Of a DNA stretch of 64,000 nt, positions 1 through 11,737 are shown piece after piece. The translations under genes and the position numbers were made by a program. Every line of letters begins with the position of its first letter. The stretch's first letter is position 1. Source of the stretch: Mesostigma viride (Eukaryota; Streptophyta; Mesostigmatophyceae; Mesostigmatales; Mesostigmataceae). A model generated the notes under the pieces. It was not told the DNA's origin and ran no database searches. It saw only the letters and a program-made list of their open reading frames with translations. Location: assembly GCA_009746045.1 (NCBI GenBank), contig RPFO01000648.1, positions 1,228,021-1,292,020 of the forward strand, given 5' to 3'.

Positions 1-2076
1 CATGCCAACTCAGTCAGTGTACGAAAAGGGGTGGCAAGACTCTCAGGGCAACGTATGCCCTCACGCTCCCTAGGGCATGGCACGACGTGCTGTAAAAGGC
101 TGCAGAGCAATAATGTTGTATGCATCACATGACTAACTATCTAGCGGTTCCCATATTTATTCCAGCGGTTAAAGTGAAAGCTGTGTGCCACAAAAGAAAA
201 TACTGAACGCAACAAAACCTTGTACAATGACCTCAGTACGCTATCCAACATGCCCAAAGACAAAGGGATAACGGAATGGAATCAATAAATCATGTATGCA
301 AGGTATAGCTTGTTGTAAACCATATTGCCAGCCATGGCTAGCTTGGCTGCCTTGCCATATGATGTTAGGCTGCAAGTCTCCTCCTCAAGGGTGAGTACTG
401 AAATGAACCCATGGTAACCGATACCTACATACATTTACTCTAACAAAACATGTCAAACATGTGATCACTATCGCGCTTCCTTTCCTGCGTGTGAAAATGT
501 AAAGCGTTAGGCAGATTTTCAGCTCCTAGCGAGGCGCACTAGCTCATGCCGCTGCTAAGGTTTGGTCTCTCGTCATGCACAAGAAATACGCGCAATATTC
601 TCCCAAAAAGCCCGTTTCAAAACCAAGCTCTATTACTGTCCTTATGAACCATAATCTGGCGTACCTGCCAACGAAAGCAATCTAAAATTGCCAGGTACAT
701 ATTGAACTATACTCGAGCATGCGCAGGGGGCAAACGACCAGGCGAAACTGCAAAGTTTGGCGCAAAAAGCTCACAACGATGAGCCCGTACAGCACAAAAA
801 ACAGAGCAGATACCGTCGCCCGACAAACTGTACCTAACCCTTGTAAATCTTTCGCCCAGGGGACGCAAGAAAAGCCGGCCTCCCATGCAGGCGGATGAGC
901 GTTACTTCGATCGCGCATGCATCATGTAATTACTTACCGAGACAAACCGGAAAAGTGCCAACCCCCTGTTGTCAAAGCTTTCAATCCAGTTCTAGCAACG
1001 TTAACGGTTTGACTACGACCGCAAAACGTGTCAGCCACTGCCGCCAACATGAATTCCTTTTCTTAATTATTCCAGAGGACAGAAAATTCGCTCTGATTAA
1101 TGACATGAAAACGCCCATGCCGATTACATGAAAACAAAGCAGTGACCTCATGAAACAGAAAATTTTCCGCCATATTATTGGCCTAGTCCTCCGACATGCC
1201 GAGCATCCTGAATTCACGTCGCCATGCCCACCATGCTAGGGGGAAAAAAATGCGCGCATCGCTTTCCCCGGACGTTACACAGACGTTCATGTCTTGTCCG
1301 CGCCAAAATTTCGCACATGTTCCGTAAAGGGCGTGACGGAAACAGGAATCTGACCAAACTAATCGATTTCGATCGGGGAAACATCCGCTGTCTGACCATG
1401 GTCTGACGCATCGAACTAAGAATCCCGACTGATCTGTAAAAAAAAAGCACCTGTCTGCAATTAGTGAAACTAATCTGTAATTACCGGGCCCCAACTTTAC
1501 TACCTAATCTGCAATTTTCTCTAATTTAATTTTAATTTTAAATTTAATTCACTCCTTAATTTGGGTTCCCGCCTTAAGTTTATGGGGTTGATCCCCCGAA
1601 ACCCTCGAACCCAACTTAAGGCGTGAGTGACTGAACTGCCATATTATCCCGCGAAATTTCTCGTACGTGACTTGCTATACGGCATCAACTGAGCGGTACG
1701 GCATACTACGGGGAGAATAAATAGACATCCAGAAATCATGGATGTCTACGCGTCGACACGACAAGTGGCATGCCGAGCGTTGTCACCCAACAAATGGCAA
1801 AAAAAGTTGGCAGCGAAGATGGATGATGAGAAGAAAGGCGATGTCTTTACAGTAGCACCCGCGCACGGTAAAGACCTACCGACGGTCCGCAAAAACCTTC
1901 CGCAGTTTTTGCATTTCTCACAAACCCCAGGATACAACAAGGACTTGCTGGAGCAACGCACGGGATAGCGCGGCATTGGTTGGCATTTTTGCGCAACTAG
2001 GTGGTTCGCACGAGGTGACGTATCTCAATCTCCACGTCTCAGTGCTCTGCAGGAATCCGCATTCTGTCGAGGAGCC
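1..2076. other. Left edge, no gene recognised
   Basis: No convincing coding region. A 76-codon plus-strand ORF at 1738-1968 has no recognisable motif and is balanced by an antisense ORF of equal length, so I do not call it. An AT-rich patch at about 1510-1560 is followed by interleaved short inverted repeats (1561-1567 with 1608-1614; 1570-1578 with 1615-1623). The part just before 2077 may hold the promoter of the next gene, but I see no defined element. Confidence 0.5.
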
Positions 2077-2571
2077 ATGGAAACGGTGACAGCTATTTCA
2101 CGTAAAATAGGACCGATCCACTGCACAACGCTACTTGAAGCCAGTAATGGAACCCGCGGACGGCATCCCAACATCTCGGGAAGGAAGCCCGTGACCTGCA
2201 AATCAGCGCCGGCGCGATTCAACAGGAGCGTTGCTCTGGGGACCCTGGCCGTGGTTAGCCAAGGCGTCGCCGCTCTCGCGGCCGTGGCTGCGACCGCGGC
2301 CGCCACGCCTGAACCGGGCGGTCTCGGTGGCCTGATCCGCTTTTTCCAGACCGGGGACGTGGACTGCATGAGCCACATTCAACAATTCATTTTGGTCGCA
2401 GGGCCGTTTGGGTTGGCGCCCGGCCTGGTGTCATCTCCCTTGCTACTGCTGGGCATTGTCAAGGAAGGCAAGGTCCCGAAAGAGAAGGTCCTCACGTCCA
2501 CTCGGAACGCGCTGATTGGCTGGGTTGTGCTCACGCTCGCTCTATCTCTGGCGGAGGATTTCATGCGGTGA
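2077..2571 (+). CDS. Putative organelle-targeted small membrane protein
   Basis: A 164-codon intronless ORF, the only candidate host gene in the window. I do not recognise the family. The first ~50 residues are rich in Ser, Thr, Arg and Lys and poor in acidic residues, as in plastid or mitochondrial transit peptides. An Ala-rich hydrophobic stretch at about 51-77, preceded by Arg, could be a second (thylakoid-type) signal or a membrane span. Two further hydrophobic segments (about 104-127 and 145-158) flank a short charged loop, so the mature part probably crosses a membrane twice. The first ATG is chosen because it gives the full targeting-like N-terminus; a second Met at codon 98 would remove it. 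A canonical AATAAA lies at 2741-2746. Codon use is GC-rich compared with the surrounding non-coding DNA. Plastid targeting is inference only, and the absence of any matched family keeps confidence moderate. Confidence 0.5.
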   Translation: METVTAISRKIGPIHCTTLLEASNGTRGRHPNISGRKPVTCKSAPARFNRSVALGTLAVVSQGVAALAAVAATAAATPEPGGLGGLIRFFQTGDVDCMSHIQQFILVAGPFGLAPGLVSSPLLLLGIVKEGKVPKEKVLTSTRNALIGWVVLTLALSLAEDFMR

Positions 2572-3597
2572 AGGAATGAGCCTGGCCGGCACGCTAGCAG
2601 TTAACTGACGAATGCCGCCAGTTTTTCCTTGCCACCCATGTGCAGGCAATTGGGTGTTAGCAATTAGCTTGTTGGATGGCGCCGTCCAGCTCGCACCAAT
2701 GTGGAATATTTTGGACGTTCCTTTTGGTACCCTTTTAAATAATAAACCCTTTTTACAAGTAAGGCTGAGACGTTGGGACCCTCTTGGTATCCTTTTGTTG
2801 GATGATTAAATATAAACCCATTTGCATGGAATACATTGGTACACTCAGCACCGTCGGTTTGATGTCATAGTGGTATTGCCGTAACAAGGAGACAACCAGC
2901 ACAGGCCAGAAATCGGGAGAATCCGGACCATGGTAGCTCGTGCCTGCCGTTATCTTTTCCGCGTTTTCGAGTCGTTCAGGATGATGAATATGAATGGAGA
3001 TGGAAATGTGTAGCCTTGTGCATTGAAACTATGGCTTGCTTACGTGTAGAGCGATTAGATGACCTAGACGGTGGGGCCGGAAACAGCTTGCTTGATCAGG
3101 GCGTGTGTTTCGAGCCAAACTGGCCGGGAGTGTCTAGTGGTGAGCTCCATTGCTGCGATCGCTCTCCCACTGGTGCATTTACGAGGAAATACCCGCAAAT
3201 GGAAAACTATTGAAAAGGTCTAGCTATTCAGTCATTACGTTAGCCATGCCATGTTTCCAACCGTCCAAGAACTGCACTCGGTGCAAAGGCAATTAAAAAG
3301 CCGGAGGACAGCTTGTTGAAATGTGCGGCGGGAACCAAAAGCCCGCGTATGCCAGAAAACATCATGTTACTGTACATAGCGACTCGACGGTGTGGACAAC
3401 GAATCCAATGCCGAGCTCGGAACGGCCGATTTAGGAGATCTGGAATCACAGCCGGGGCTCAGATGCGCAGAGATACTACGCGATCCAGCCGGCCCACGAC
3501 CTGTTTGTAGAGCTTGTGCCAAGGGGCAGCACCGAACAGATGTGGGTGACGTTGCAAAAAACACCGGACTTGACAGAGCGTAGTGTCTCGGTCACAG
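2572..3597. other. Spacer, nothing recognised
   Basis: Contains the likely 3' UTR of the upstream gene (AATAAA at 2741-2746) and short ORFs on both strands without motifs. Overlapping ORFs on opposite strands at 3313-3583 look like chance openings. Confidence 0.45.
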
Positions 3598-3602
3598 TCT
3601 TT

Positions 3603-3989
3603 AGTTGTAAAGCATTACAAATGATGCTTGGCAGGGCTCGGAAAAATACTGTCGGAACGACACATTGAAATAAACGTATGCATTATTCTGTCCAGGTTTT
3701 CTGTTATGCAATATATCACTTTGCCGCACGTGATGTTGATTACCTGGATGCGGACAATGAATCCGGCGTGACTCATGTCGTTGGCCAAAATGGTTGCCAC
3801 AATGGTTGCAGTCTTGCCACGGGTTGTTAATTCATTGTCCGCATCCAGGTAATCAACATCACGTGCGGCAAACTGATATATTGCATAACAGAAAACCTGG
3901 ACAGAATAATGCATACGTTCATTTCAATGTGTCGTTCCGACAGTATTTTTCCGAGCCCTGCCCAGCATCATTGGTAATGCTTTACAACT
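3603..3989. repeat. Foldback (MITE-like) element with 160-bp arms
   Basis: Positions 3603-3762 and 3830-3989 are inverted copies of each other, 160 bp each, with only four mismatches that I could find and no gaps; the loop is 67 bp. The ends read AGTTGTAAAG outward. The pentamer TCTTT is present directly outside both ends (3598-3602 and 3990-3994), which fits a 5-bp target-site duplication. There is no coding capacity. An inverted duplication that could yield a hairpin small-RNA precursor is an alternative, but the flanking duplication favours a transposed foldback element. Confidence 0.8.
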
Positions 3990-3994
3990 TCTTT

Positions 3995-4289
3995 GACCAA
4001 CCAACGATCCAAGAGTTCAACCAGAGTCGTGATGAAATCGACTCGATAAGAACAAAGACGGGAAAAACGATGCAACTGACTATGAACAATACCATAACTC
4101 GCTGTGTGGGAAAGGAGACAGGAGACTGTGATTATCGGGGTAGCAAATAAATTGAGTTTGCTGGTATTTAGGATCCTTGCGCTAATTGTCATAATAAGAC
4201 AGCCGTACGCTAGCCCTTTTTGTTGTGGGTAGTGTTAAGATCGAGGTAATTGCAACTAGTATTATCCTCCGACGTGAGATTTAAGGGGA
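3995..4289. other. Spacer, nothing recognised
   Basis: Unique-looking sequence between the foldback element and the dispersed repeat. No ORF with recognisable features. Confidence 0.4.
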
Positions 4290-4740
4290 TCGGTGGCACC
4301 CCAAACCCCTTCAAAATTGACATATGGTAATAACACTTGAAATTCATTTGCACAATGCTGAAATATGATTGGGGCCACTAATCTCTTGTGAGTTGTCCAT
4401 GCACTTGTTGGGGGTACTACCCCCAAAATTAAAAATTAAAATTAATTTAATTTTAATTTTTACTACCCCCAAGTATGCGCCAATATTCACCGGTACACAA
4501 CCAGCCATAGCCTTAGCTTAGCCTTTGTACAGCCATGCTACGTACATCCTGGCTATGATCCACACACAGGCATTAAAGGCACCGGTACGGTGCTCCGTGA
4601 CTCCCCAACGGGAGCACGCCAATATTGCGCTATAAATAGAAAAAGACGCTAATTAGGGCTGGGTATGCCCCCCCATCCATCATGAAATATGTGCTACATG
4701 ACCTCCCCACGGAGGCATGTTATAATTTAATTTTTTTTTT
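4290..4740. repeat. Dispersed host repeat, copy 1
   Basis: Blocks of this stretch recur in inverted orientation at 35121-36000: about 4290-4430 with 35175-35640, the CTCCCCAACGGGAGCAC block near 4600 with about 35667-35685, and 4630-4670 with about 35118-35160, although the block order differs. An AT-rich palindromic tract lies at 4417-4466. The motif ACGGAGGCATGTTATAATTT near 4713 is shared with 31400, 31857 and 32050, and in inverted form with 41960. Confidence 0.6.
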
Positions 4741-4900
4741 TTTATGCCCCCCCAGCGGCTTGGCCAGCCAGGGCGGGATATCCTGACCTGGCCTGGCCCC
4801 AAGGACATTAATTCCTAAGAAGGTAGGCAAACATGTCATGACCTACCCACAGCAGTTGCTGGCTGACCTAGTGGTCCCGGCTAGACAGTTTGAACATCGC
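4741..4900 (+). repeat. Host repeat unit, left half (split by chromovirus)
   Basis: Matches 31478-31590 and, inverted, 56352-56440. The unit continues after the chromovirus at 31171, so insertion of that element split a single unit. The last five bases (4896-4900, ATCGC) are one copy of the chromovirus target duplication. Confidence 0.75.
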
Positions 4901-5479
4901 TGTTACGTCCTGAACTACTACCGCCACCTCTACCTCTAATGGGCCTGATGCTACCTAAACTGGTCAGGCCTCCTCTACTCAAACCCCTAGCGAAAGACGA
5001 ACGAGACGGAGCTGATCTCAATGCATTAACGTATGTGTTACTGTAATACGCCATACAACCATTTACCAAAACCCGTTTACTCCAGGAATAGAGGAAGGAA
5101 ACACACTACACTGCCGTGACCCAAGCCTATATGTGTTAATTCATTTAACACACGCCGAGTGACCACACAAGGAGTGGAACGTGCATAAATGGTCACCAAC
5201 CGACCAACGGTCCTGCAGGCTCGGGCCGACCTGGCCCTCGCCTTCAAAACCACAGAAACACAGGCAGGTGCATAGATGCACGCCGGTCCACTACATTCTA
5301 CCAAAGGATAAGGACCACTAATAAAGTACGCGGCGCGGCGCCCAAAAGCACCCAATGTACCACAGTACTGTTACGAGGACAATAGTGTCCAGCTATAACT
5401 ACACGTAAACCTAGGGACAACCGAGGCAAAAGACCTAATTTACGTCCGTAACTACAACGAATTGTTACGCGACGTAACA
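4901..5479 (-). repeat. Chromovirus 3' LTR
   Basis: 579 bp, starts TGTTACGTCC and ends GACGTAACA, a perfect 9-bp terminal inverted repeat. Compared with the partner at 30593-31165 it has an extra 8 bp near 5193-5205 and a few substitutions and single-base indels toward its right end. ATCGC lies immediately outside. Confidence 0.93.
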
Positions 5480-5491
5480 CCTCCCCCCCAC
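5480..5491 (-). promoter_or_regulatory. Polypurine tract
   Basis: On the minus strand this reads as a G-rich purine run (GTGGGGGGGAGG) directly before the 3' LTR, where plus-strand DNA synthesis would be primed. Confidence 0.75.
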
Positions 5492-5846
5492 AAAGGTAGG
5501 GAGCCCTCTCCCTACGCACAGGGAGGAAACAAGGGGTAGGAAACCTAATGCACCCAGCACACACCAACACAGTCAATAGACCATCCAAGATACAAAGCAC
5601 CAATAGTTCACACGGTCTCCACCACCACGCCGGGAGGTGTAGGGTTAGCCAGCACCAAGCCTGGTGGTAGGTTCCCCTAACTGCCTGGAACAAAGTCCTT
5701 GCCGGGGGGAACGGCACTGGGCAGGACACACAGAGTAAACAAATCAGTACCAAGGACCAAGAACGACCAGTCAACTGGCCAGAACGTGAGGGCGACTCTA
5801 TATACCGGAGGGACAACACCCTCAGGTCGGGCCTAAGGCCCTCTAT

Positions 5847-8208
5847 CTAATGGCCATCCGTCTGGTAAGTACCACGGGAGGCCAGCAGGACATCCAGGTA
5901 CGCCTGGTAGTGAGACACATCCTCAGCATTGTCGTGCCTATCTACAGTGAGGAAAACATCGGCCCACACGCCGTCAGGAAAAAGACCCAGGAAGGCCCAG
6001 TAATACCTATGCTGCGTAAGAACGACCTGGCCCCGGGCCCAGTCCAGGAAACCACAGGCAAAGAGGCGTAGGAAAGGCTCTACCGCGATCAGGCAGAGAG
6101 CCCGCAGGAGCAGGCGATGGTACCGGATCCGAGGGCGCATACCCGTCGGGAAAAACAGATCTACCAGGGGCTCCACGTTGGACGGCCACAACCGGATATG
6201 CCGAATCTCACGGGAGCGCCACCGACGGGCACACTGTCGCGACCCGAACGTCTCGAGGTAGTCGCTAGCCCGGGGAGGAGGATGACCCGAGAGTCCAAAC
6301 CCTGGCCCGGGATGGGCGCTGGACGACGGGCATCCCACTCTAGGATGGGCTGAAGGACCGTGCTGTACGTGGCACCCGGCACCGCAGGAAACTCTACCGT
6401 AAGGGCATCTGAGGCCATAATGCCCAGAGGCGGAGGGTAAGCCCACTGGAACCCGCCGTAGGTGTCCAAGTCATTGTGGCGCCTAGCCCAGCGATACAGG
6501 ACGCGCCGAACCAGGATCTCACCCTGGAACACCGGATCAGCTAAAATAACCATATCGAAAGGAGGCCGATCAGTCTCAACTGGTAGGCCACGGTCCCGCG
6601 GCGCCCGACACACCTGGGAGAACCCGTAGGACATGGGCGAAATGGCAAGCTCGGCGGAGGCGCGCGGCAGGTCACACTGGCGGCAGGCGAGCGCAGACAT
6701 ACCGTACCCAAAGACAGGCGTGTCGCGCGACTCCGGAGTCGCATGCACCACAGAAGGGGCCCGATCCCGATCGCCCTCTGACAACTCCCGAAGGGAATCG
6801 GCAGCGCGGGTGGCGCGAGGGTCAGAGCCACTGGACCGAACAACCGCAGCCAAAGACCGCGGGGCCGAAGGGACAGGGGCCGACGAAGGGGTAGGAACCG
6901 GCACAGACGCAGACGGCGCCGGTACAACAGGGGGCCGCGTCGGACCCGATGCCGCAGGGGGTCGCGACGGACCCGCCTCCGCAGCTGGCGCGCCGGTCTC
7001 TGGGGCGGAGCACCACCAGGCCACATGTTGAAAATAGGGCCCGTGGGGACAGGCAATCCGGCATACGACTGGTTACCGTCTAAGCTCCAGTCAGGCACCG
7101 GGATCCTCTGCGGAGGACCGCCCTCCCAAAGCCTGGGAAGACCGCCCGGGTCGCTGAAGAAACCCCGCGAGGGCGGCGCTGACGTGGTGGGCGGCTCGGA
7201 CGCGGCGGCGACGGGCGCGGCCGCTGGGACGGCGGACTCGCGCCGAGGCGCAGGTACGTCAGTAGCAGGCGCAGAGGTAGCCGAAGGCGTAGGAGCCGCA
7301 GCAACAGAGGGAACCGCAGCCGCCGAGGGCTCGCGCGGCACAGACGGACCCGTAGACGTCGAGGCGACCGAAGGGGAAGGGGGCACAGCTGCGGCAGACA
7401 CCCCACCTGGCGTGGCTGGAGCGTGCGCCTGGGCCGCCATGAAGGCCCCGAAGGCCGCCGTCAGGGACTGGATCTGCGCCTGCATCGCAGAAACTGTCGC
7501 CGAAAGAGGATCAGGCTCACGACCAGAGCCCAAAGGGGTAGGCTCCACCGATGCGCGCAGGACCGACCTCGGTGAAGACGGGACAGGGGAAGGCGCCGAC
7601 ACTGAAGAGGAGGACGCCGCCGGGGAGGCCGAATACTCAGGAGTATATTGTGCCTCCACTGGCGCGTCCGTAGGAGTAGGATCGCCCAATCCTACACCCG
7701 CGTTCTGGTCCGCTATCTCCATAAACTCTACGGCCCGTAAAAGGTCGCAGGGGCTCTCATCTACCTCAGCATCCCCCTCGGCAGGAAGCCAGGGAAACAC
7801 CTCCCGTAGGCAGAGTCGGCCCACAGGGGTAGAAAGGTAGGAAAATACTCTGGTACACTGGAGAACCGCAGCTATCTGTCCTAAGGCTGGACAGTGGGAG
7901 CCACATCCTAACAAACAGTGACCAGCATCGTCGAATACGTGCAAAACAAGCTGGGACTGGTCATCAGGGGAGGGGCCGTACCACGAGACCCCGAAGAGAG
8001 CCGCCCGGACTAGATTTGCATGTTGGGCCTGGAGGGCCGGCTGCACAGTGCCACCAGGAAAACTGGACCGCGACACCCAACGGCCCGGAAGGGCCTCGAA
8101 GAACAGCTCAGGGTCCGGTAGGGGCAGGGACGGCAGCGGGCTTTCAGCCGGAGGGGTAGGCTCTGACATGACGGCTGCGGAGGGGGGGGACAACCAACCA
8201 CCCGTCAA
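5847..8208 (-). pseudogene. Chromovirus extra ORF (ORF3) of unknown function, frameshifted
   Basis: Downstream of pol, in the same direction and starting 36 bp after its stop, lies coding-like sequence of about 790 codons split over three frames: 8208 to about 7000, about 7020 to 6290, and about 6290 to 5847. The N-terminal ~180 residues look globular. The middle is a long Ala/Pro/Ser/Thr-rich linker. The C-terminal ~250 residues again look globular, with many aromatic residues. I see no signal peptide, membrane anchor or other envelope-like feature, so calling it env is not justified. Long antisense ORFs over the same stretch (for example 7025-7840 plus) are shadows of its GC-rich codon use. 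The first ATG at 8208 is a plausible start. It could be a captured host gene or a structural or accessory protein of this lineage. Confidence 0.65.
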
Positions 8209-8243
8209 CAGCAGACATACGTAAGAGAGGAGAAGGTCTACAA

Positions 8244-9932
8244 CTAGAGCTTGTGTAGGGTTTTATATTCCTGCAGCAAGCGACTACACCCATCTAGCTC
8301 ACTCTCAGTATACCAGACCTTATCTACTTCACTACGAGCATACATCCACTTCACCTTATACTGACGCTGGGTACCGCGGCCCTTTTTAATATCTCTATGG
8401 GCCACGATGCTTTCTACTTCGTCTTCTACTTCCCCAGTGTCAGGGTTATGCTCTAAAGGGGCAGGCGCTAGCTCTCTACCAGCGAACGTACTAGGGTGGT
8501 ACAGTTTCAGCTGGCTTCTATGGAAGGTGTTTGAGTGTCACTGTCTGCCAGGAGGTAGGGATATCGACTTTATATAGGAAATTTCCTACTCTAGACAACA
8601 CATGGAAGGGTCCTAAGAAGGCGGGCCTAAGTTTGACCTTAAGTTCTGCTTCAAACTTATGAGCAAAACGGCCAACACGGGGGCCTTCTACTAATACTAG
8701 ATCTCCTATTTCTATCTCAGGTGCTCTTCTATCTAAGGAGGCACGCAACCTAGCAAGGTACTTAGACTGAGCTTTTTGGTACCCTGAGATCGCGTGGTCA
8801 TGAGCAGTTTTCATTCTATCTAGTAAGGACTGTACACCTTCTACAGTATCTCGGGACACATCATCCTTGTCCCGTAGAGGACTAGCTAAGAGAGAGGTAG
8901 GGGTAAGAGGCTGTCTACCAGTATCTAGGAAGAAGGGCGTATATCCATGCGCAGCCTGGGGGCAATTGTTGAGGGAGAACTCTACCAAACATAAATAATC
9001 CTCCCAATCACTTCCCGAGCCATTAACATAGTGCCTAAGCGCTTCTTCCACTACCCTATTAAGACGCTCTACTAAATGAGAGGAGGAGGAGTGGTAGGCA
9101 GTACCGTAGGTAACCTTGGTACCGATGGCAGCGAAAAACTGCTGCCAAAAATCTGAGGTAAATAACTTATCCTTATCACTAATAAACTGCCTACTCAAAC
9201 CATGATATCTGTATACATTATTGAGGTATAGGCGTGCGCAATCACGTGCGGTGAGTTCTAAAGGACACGGCACGAGATGGCACATACGAGTAAAACGATC
9301 TATGAACACAAGGATCTGGGCATTGCCCCTATCATTCTTTCTAAAAGGTCCTACAAAATCCATCATGATAGAATCCCACGGCATGATGGGGTCAGGCAAG
9401 GTCCTAGGTTCTGCTATCTGTCCTACGTTATTGGGTTTCATCTCCTGGCAAGATTGACAAGTTCTAACATACTCATCTACATCCTTATAAAGGGAAGGCC
9501 AGTAATAAGAGCGGGCTACTAGGTCCCGTACCCGTTTACCACCCTGATGAGCAGCTAAGTCATGCAACTCAAAGAGCAAGGAGGAGCGACAGATAGGAGG
9601 GACATACAGGCGCCATTGAGGGGGAGAATCTGCTATCTGCACATATAAAAACCCACCTACAAATTTACAAGGGTGCTTGCCTAATTGTTGGGGATGTGCA
9701 GCAATGGCAGCTAATGCTTCCGGCTCAGTGGCCGTAAATCTACTAATAAGACGTTCAAGATCAGAGGTAGGCATCGCTACAGAGGTATCCAGAACAGGTT
9801 TAAAGAGATCTCCTACCGCCTTGCCAAAGAGAAGGGGAGGTCCTAGAGGGACTATGTTTTCATAAGACTTTCCTGACCTAGTCGCTATATGGCTAAGCGG
9901 TATAGAAATTTTATTTTTCCCCTCCCCCCCAC
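8244..9932 (-). pseudogene. Chromovirus integrase with C-terminal chromodomain
   Basis: Integrase joins element cDNA to the host genome; the chromodomain directs it to modified chromatin. The open stretch 9774-8518 contains the zinc-binding H-H-C-C region (LHDLAAHQ, then CQSCQ), the catalytic core with D in MMDFVGP, D in ISDKDK and E in LVERLNRVVEE, and the GPF motif (LGPFHVLSRVGNF). The reading frame is open upstream to about 9930. After an in-frame stop at about 8518, a +1 shift gives a typical SQLKLYHPS linker and then a chromodomain (EVESIVAHRD, YKVKWMY, ESELDGC) ending in TAG at 8244-8246. So one frameshift near 8525-8535 separates core and chromodomain, and another at the C-run 9924-9930 separates integrase from RNase H. 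All catalytic residues are present. Confidence 0.9.
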
Positions 9933-10926
9933 CGAGGCCACGGGAAGGGCCTCACACGGGAGAGAGAGTCCTACGTGAGAAAGGAGATCAGGCATGCGAA
10001 CAGCTGTATGAAAGAGGTAGGCATAGGATTCATCATCAGGTAGTTCACCATAAGGGGTTACACCCATAGTAGTAGGAACTAGAGTAGTATTGAGAACATC
10101 AAGGTCCTCGAAAAAGGAGTAATCTGCACGACGAGAGAGTGCATCTGGTACTATGTTATCTACACCCTTAACATACTGAAGTTTAAAAGGGGAAAACTGT
10201 GCTAAAAATTCCATCCAGCGCGCTTGCCGAGGGGTAAGGTTGGGTTGGGAGAGAAGATGGGTAAGGGGACGGTGATCCGTTTGGATAACTAATCTATAAG
10301 GATCTAGCTCACAGGGTTCATTCAGGCAGACATCAAATTGAGCACCTTTAAGAAAGTGCTGCCACGCGTGGCAACAATACACCACCGCTAAGAGTTCCTG
10401 CTGGTGTACGGGATAGTTACGCTCCGCAGGGAGCATTGTCCTAGAGATATACTCAATTGGCTGTAAGCCCTGACCCTGATCCTGGAGAAGGACGCCCCTA
10501 TAGCTACCTTACTAGCATCTGTAGCTACAACAAAGGGTTTAGTAGTATCCGGTAGGATGAGTACAGGAGGGGAAAGGAGTAGGGATTTTAGACACTGAAA
10601 AGCCGACTGACATTCACTACTCCAAACAAAGGGGATATCCTTCTTTAATAAATGATTAATAGGGGCTGCTATAGTTGCGAAACGCGGGATAAAACGCCTA
10701 TAGTAAGAAGCAATTCCTAGAAAACTACGTACACCTTTAACGTCGGTAGGGGTAGGCCATTCCTGAATTGACTTAGTTTTATCCGGGTCGGTAGCGACCC
10801 CGGCATCTGACAGAACGTGCCCTAAAAATGGGACACTCCTACCCGAACGAACTTTAGCACGGCGCGCCCACAAAGAATTTTTAGCCATTATTTCTAATAC
10901 TTTCTTTAAATCACGTAGGTGCGTTT
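9932..10926 (-). pseudogene. Chromovirus RT C-terminal part and RNase H
   Basis: The right part (10926 to about 10493) continues RT after the catalytic YLDD block, which lies across the inserted element at about 15500. It holds the thumb region with FLGHVLSDAGV and SYYRRFIPRFA. RNase H starts at TDASKVAIG, then after a one-base frame break near 10492 continues with ISRTMLPAERNYPVHQQELL, the E-containing motif (HQQELLAVVY), the D motif (QTDHRPLTHL) and VDNIVPDALSRR. The frame is broken again at the homopolymer 9924-9930 before integrase. The segment ends at the CGTTT target duplication of the copia insertion (10922-10926). Confidence 0.88.
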
Positions 10927-11737
10927 TGTTTGAATTGGGAGAGGAGACTAATGGGTTTTACACAATGCCTTGTGCTTGGCCTTGCTACCCACACACCTTG
11001 CAGGTGCTGAAAGAAAGAGAGGTTGAAGACAATTTACGTGGAAGAATAAATGGCTTTATTAGAATATAATAGTTGGAGAAGAGCTTGAATGGAGGTTGAA
11101 TGGAGGTACCTGCCCTTAGGGGGCAGTTTCCTTTTATACCTTTTAGGCTAGGAAGGATGACATCAGCAATGACATCATCACAGAAGCTTGTAGAAACATC
11201 CTAGCATATTCCTAGCATATTCCCAGCATATTCTCAGTATATTCCAGGAATATTCCTGGCATATTATTCTTAGAACATTCCTAGAACATTCTAGACATGA
11301 TCCAATGAGCTGGCATAATAGCTAGATGCCAAGTGTCTACGTAATAATGTGCCACATAACATGATCAATAAAGTGACACATCTCTTCTCCTTGGAGTGAC
11401 AAGTGTCATGCAATGAGTCTACCCACTTGTCATCATGTAAGTGATAACATGTGTCATCATGAGCTTCTAACATTTGTCAGCTCATGGACGAAACACTTGT
11501 CCAATAGGCCATAGCACCACTTGTCAATCAAATACGTGATGCCACTAGGCTGACTCAGGGTACAAGTCATCCATGTCCAAGTATAGGACTATGGCACATG
11601 AATATTGATCAGCTCATTGAGCCTGTTCCATCTAGCTCATCATAGCTATCAAATTCCCAGTCCATATGGAATAAATCCAACAAGAAATACATCAGGCTGG
11701 GATACATTGTGGCCAGGTGGATATAATATCCCTAACA
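10927..11737 (-). repeat. 3' LTR of the gag-PR copia element
   Basis: 811 bp, TG...CA ends, identical by inspection to 14636-15446. Carries short ATTCC/AGCATATTC tandem motifs around 11205-11300. Confidence 0.92.

Noticed and set aside
1738-1968. 76-codon ORF as a host gene or 5' exon
   Set aside because: Matched by an equally long antisense ORF, no motif, no clear splice link to 2077.
4417-4466. AT-rich palindromic tract as a replication origin
   Set aside because: Simple AAAATTAA low-complexity sequence within a dispersed repeat; nothing supports an origin.
5298-5819. 173-codon minus-strand ORF overlapping the 3' LTR of the chromovirus
   Set aside because: Overlaps the LTR and polypurine tract, has no motif and no relation to the ORF3 frame.
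7025-7840. 271-codon plus-strand ORF rich in Gly, Ala and Glu
   Set aside because: Antisense shadow of the GC-rich chromovirus ORF3; no motif of its own.
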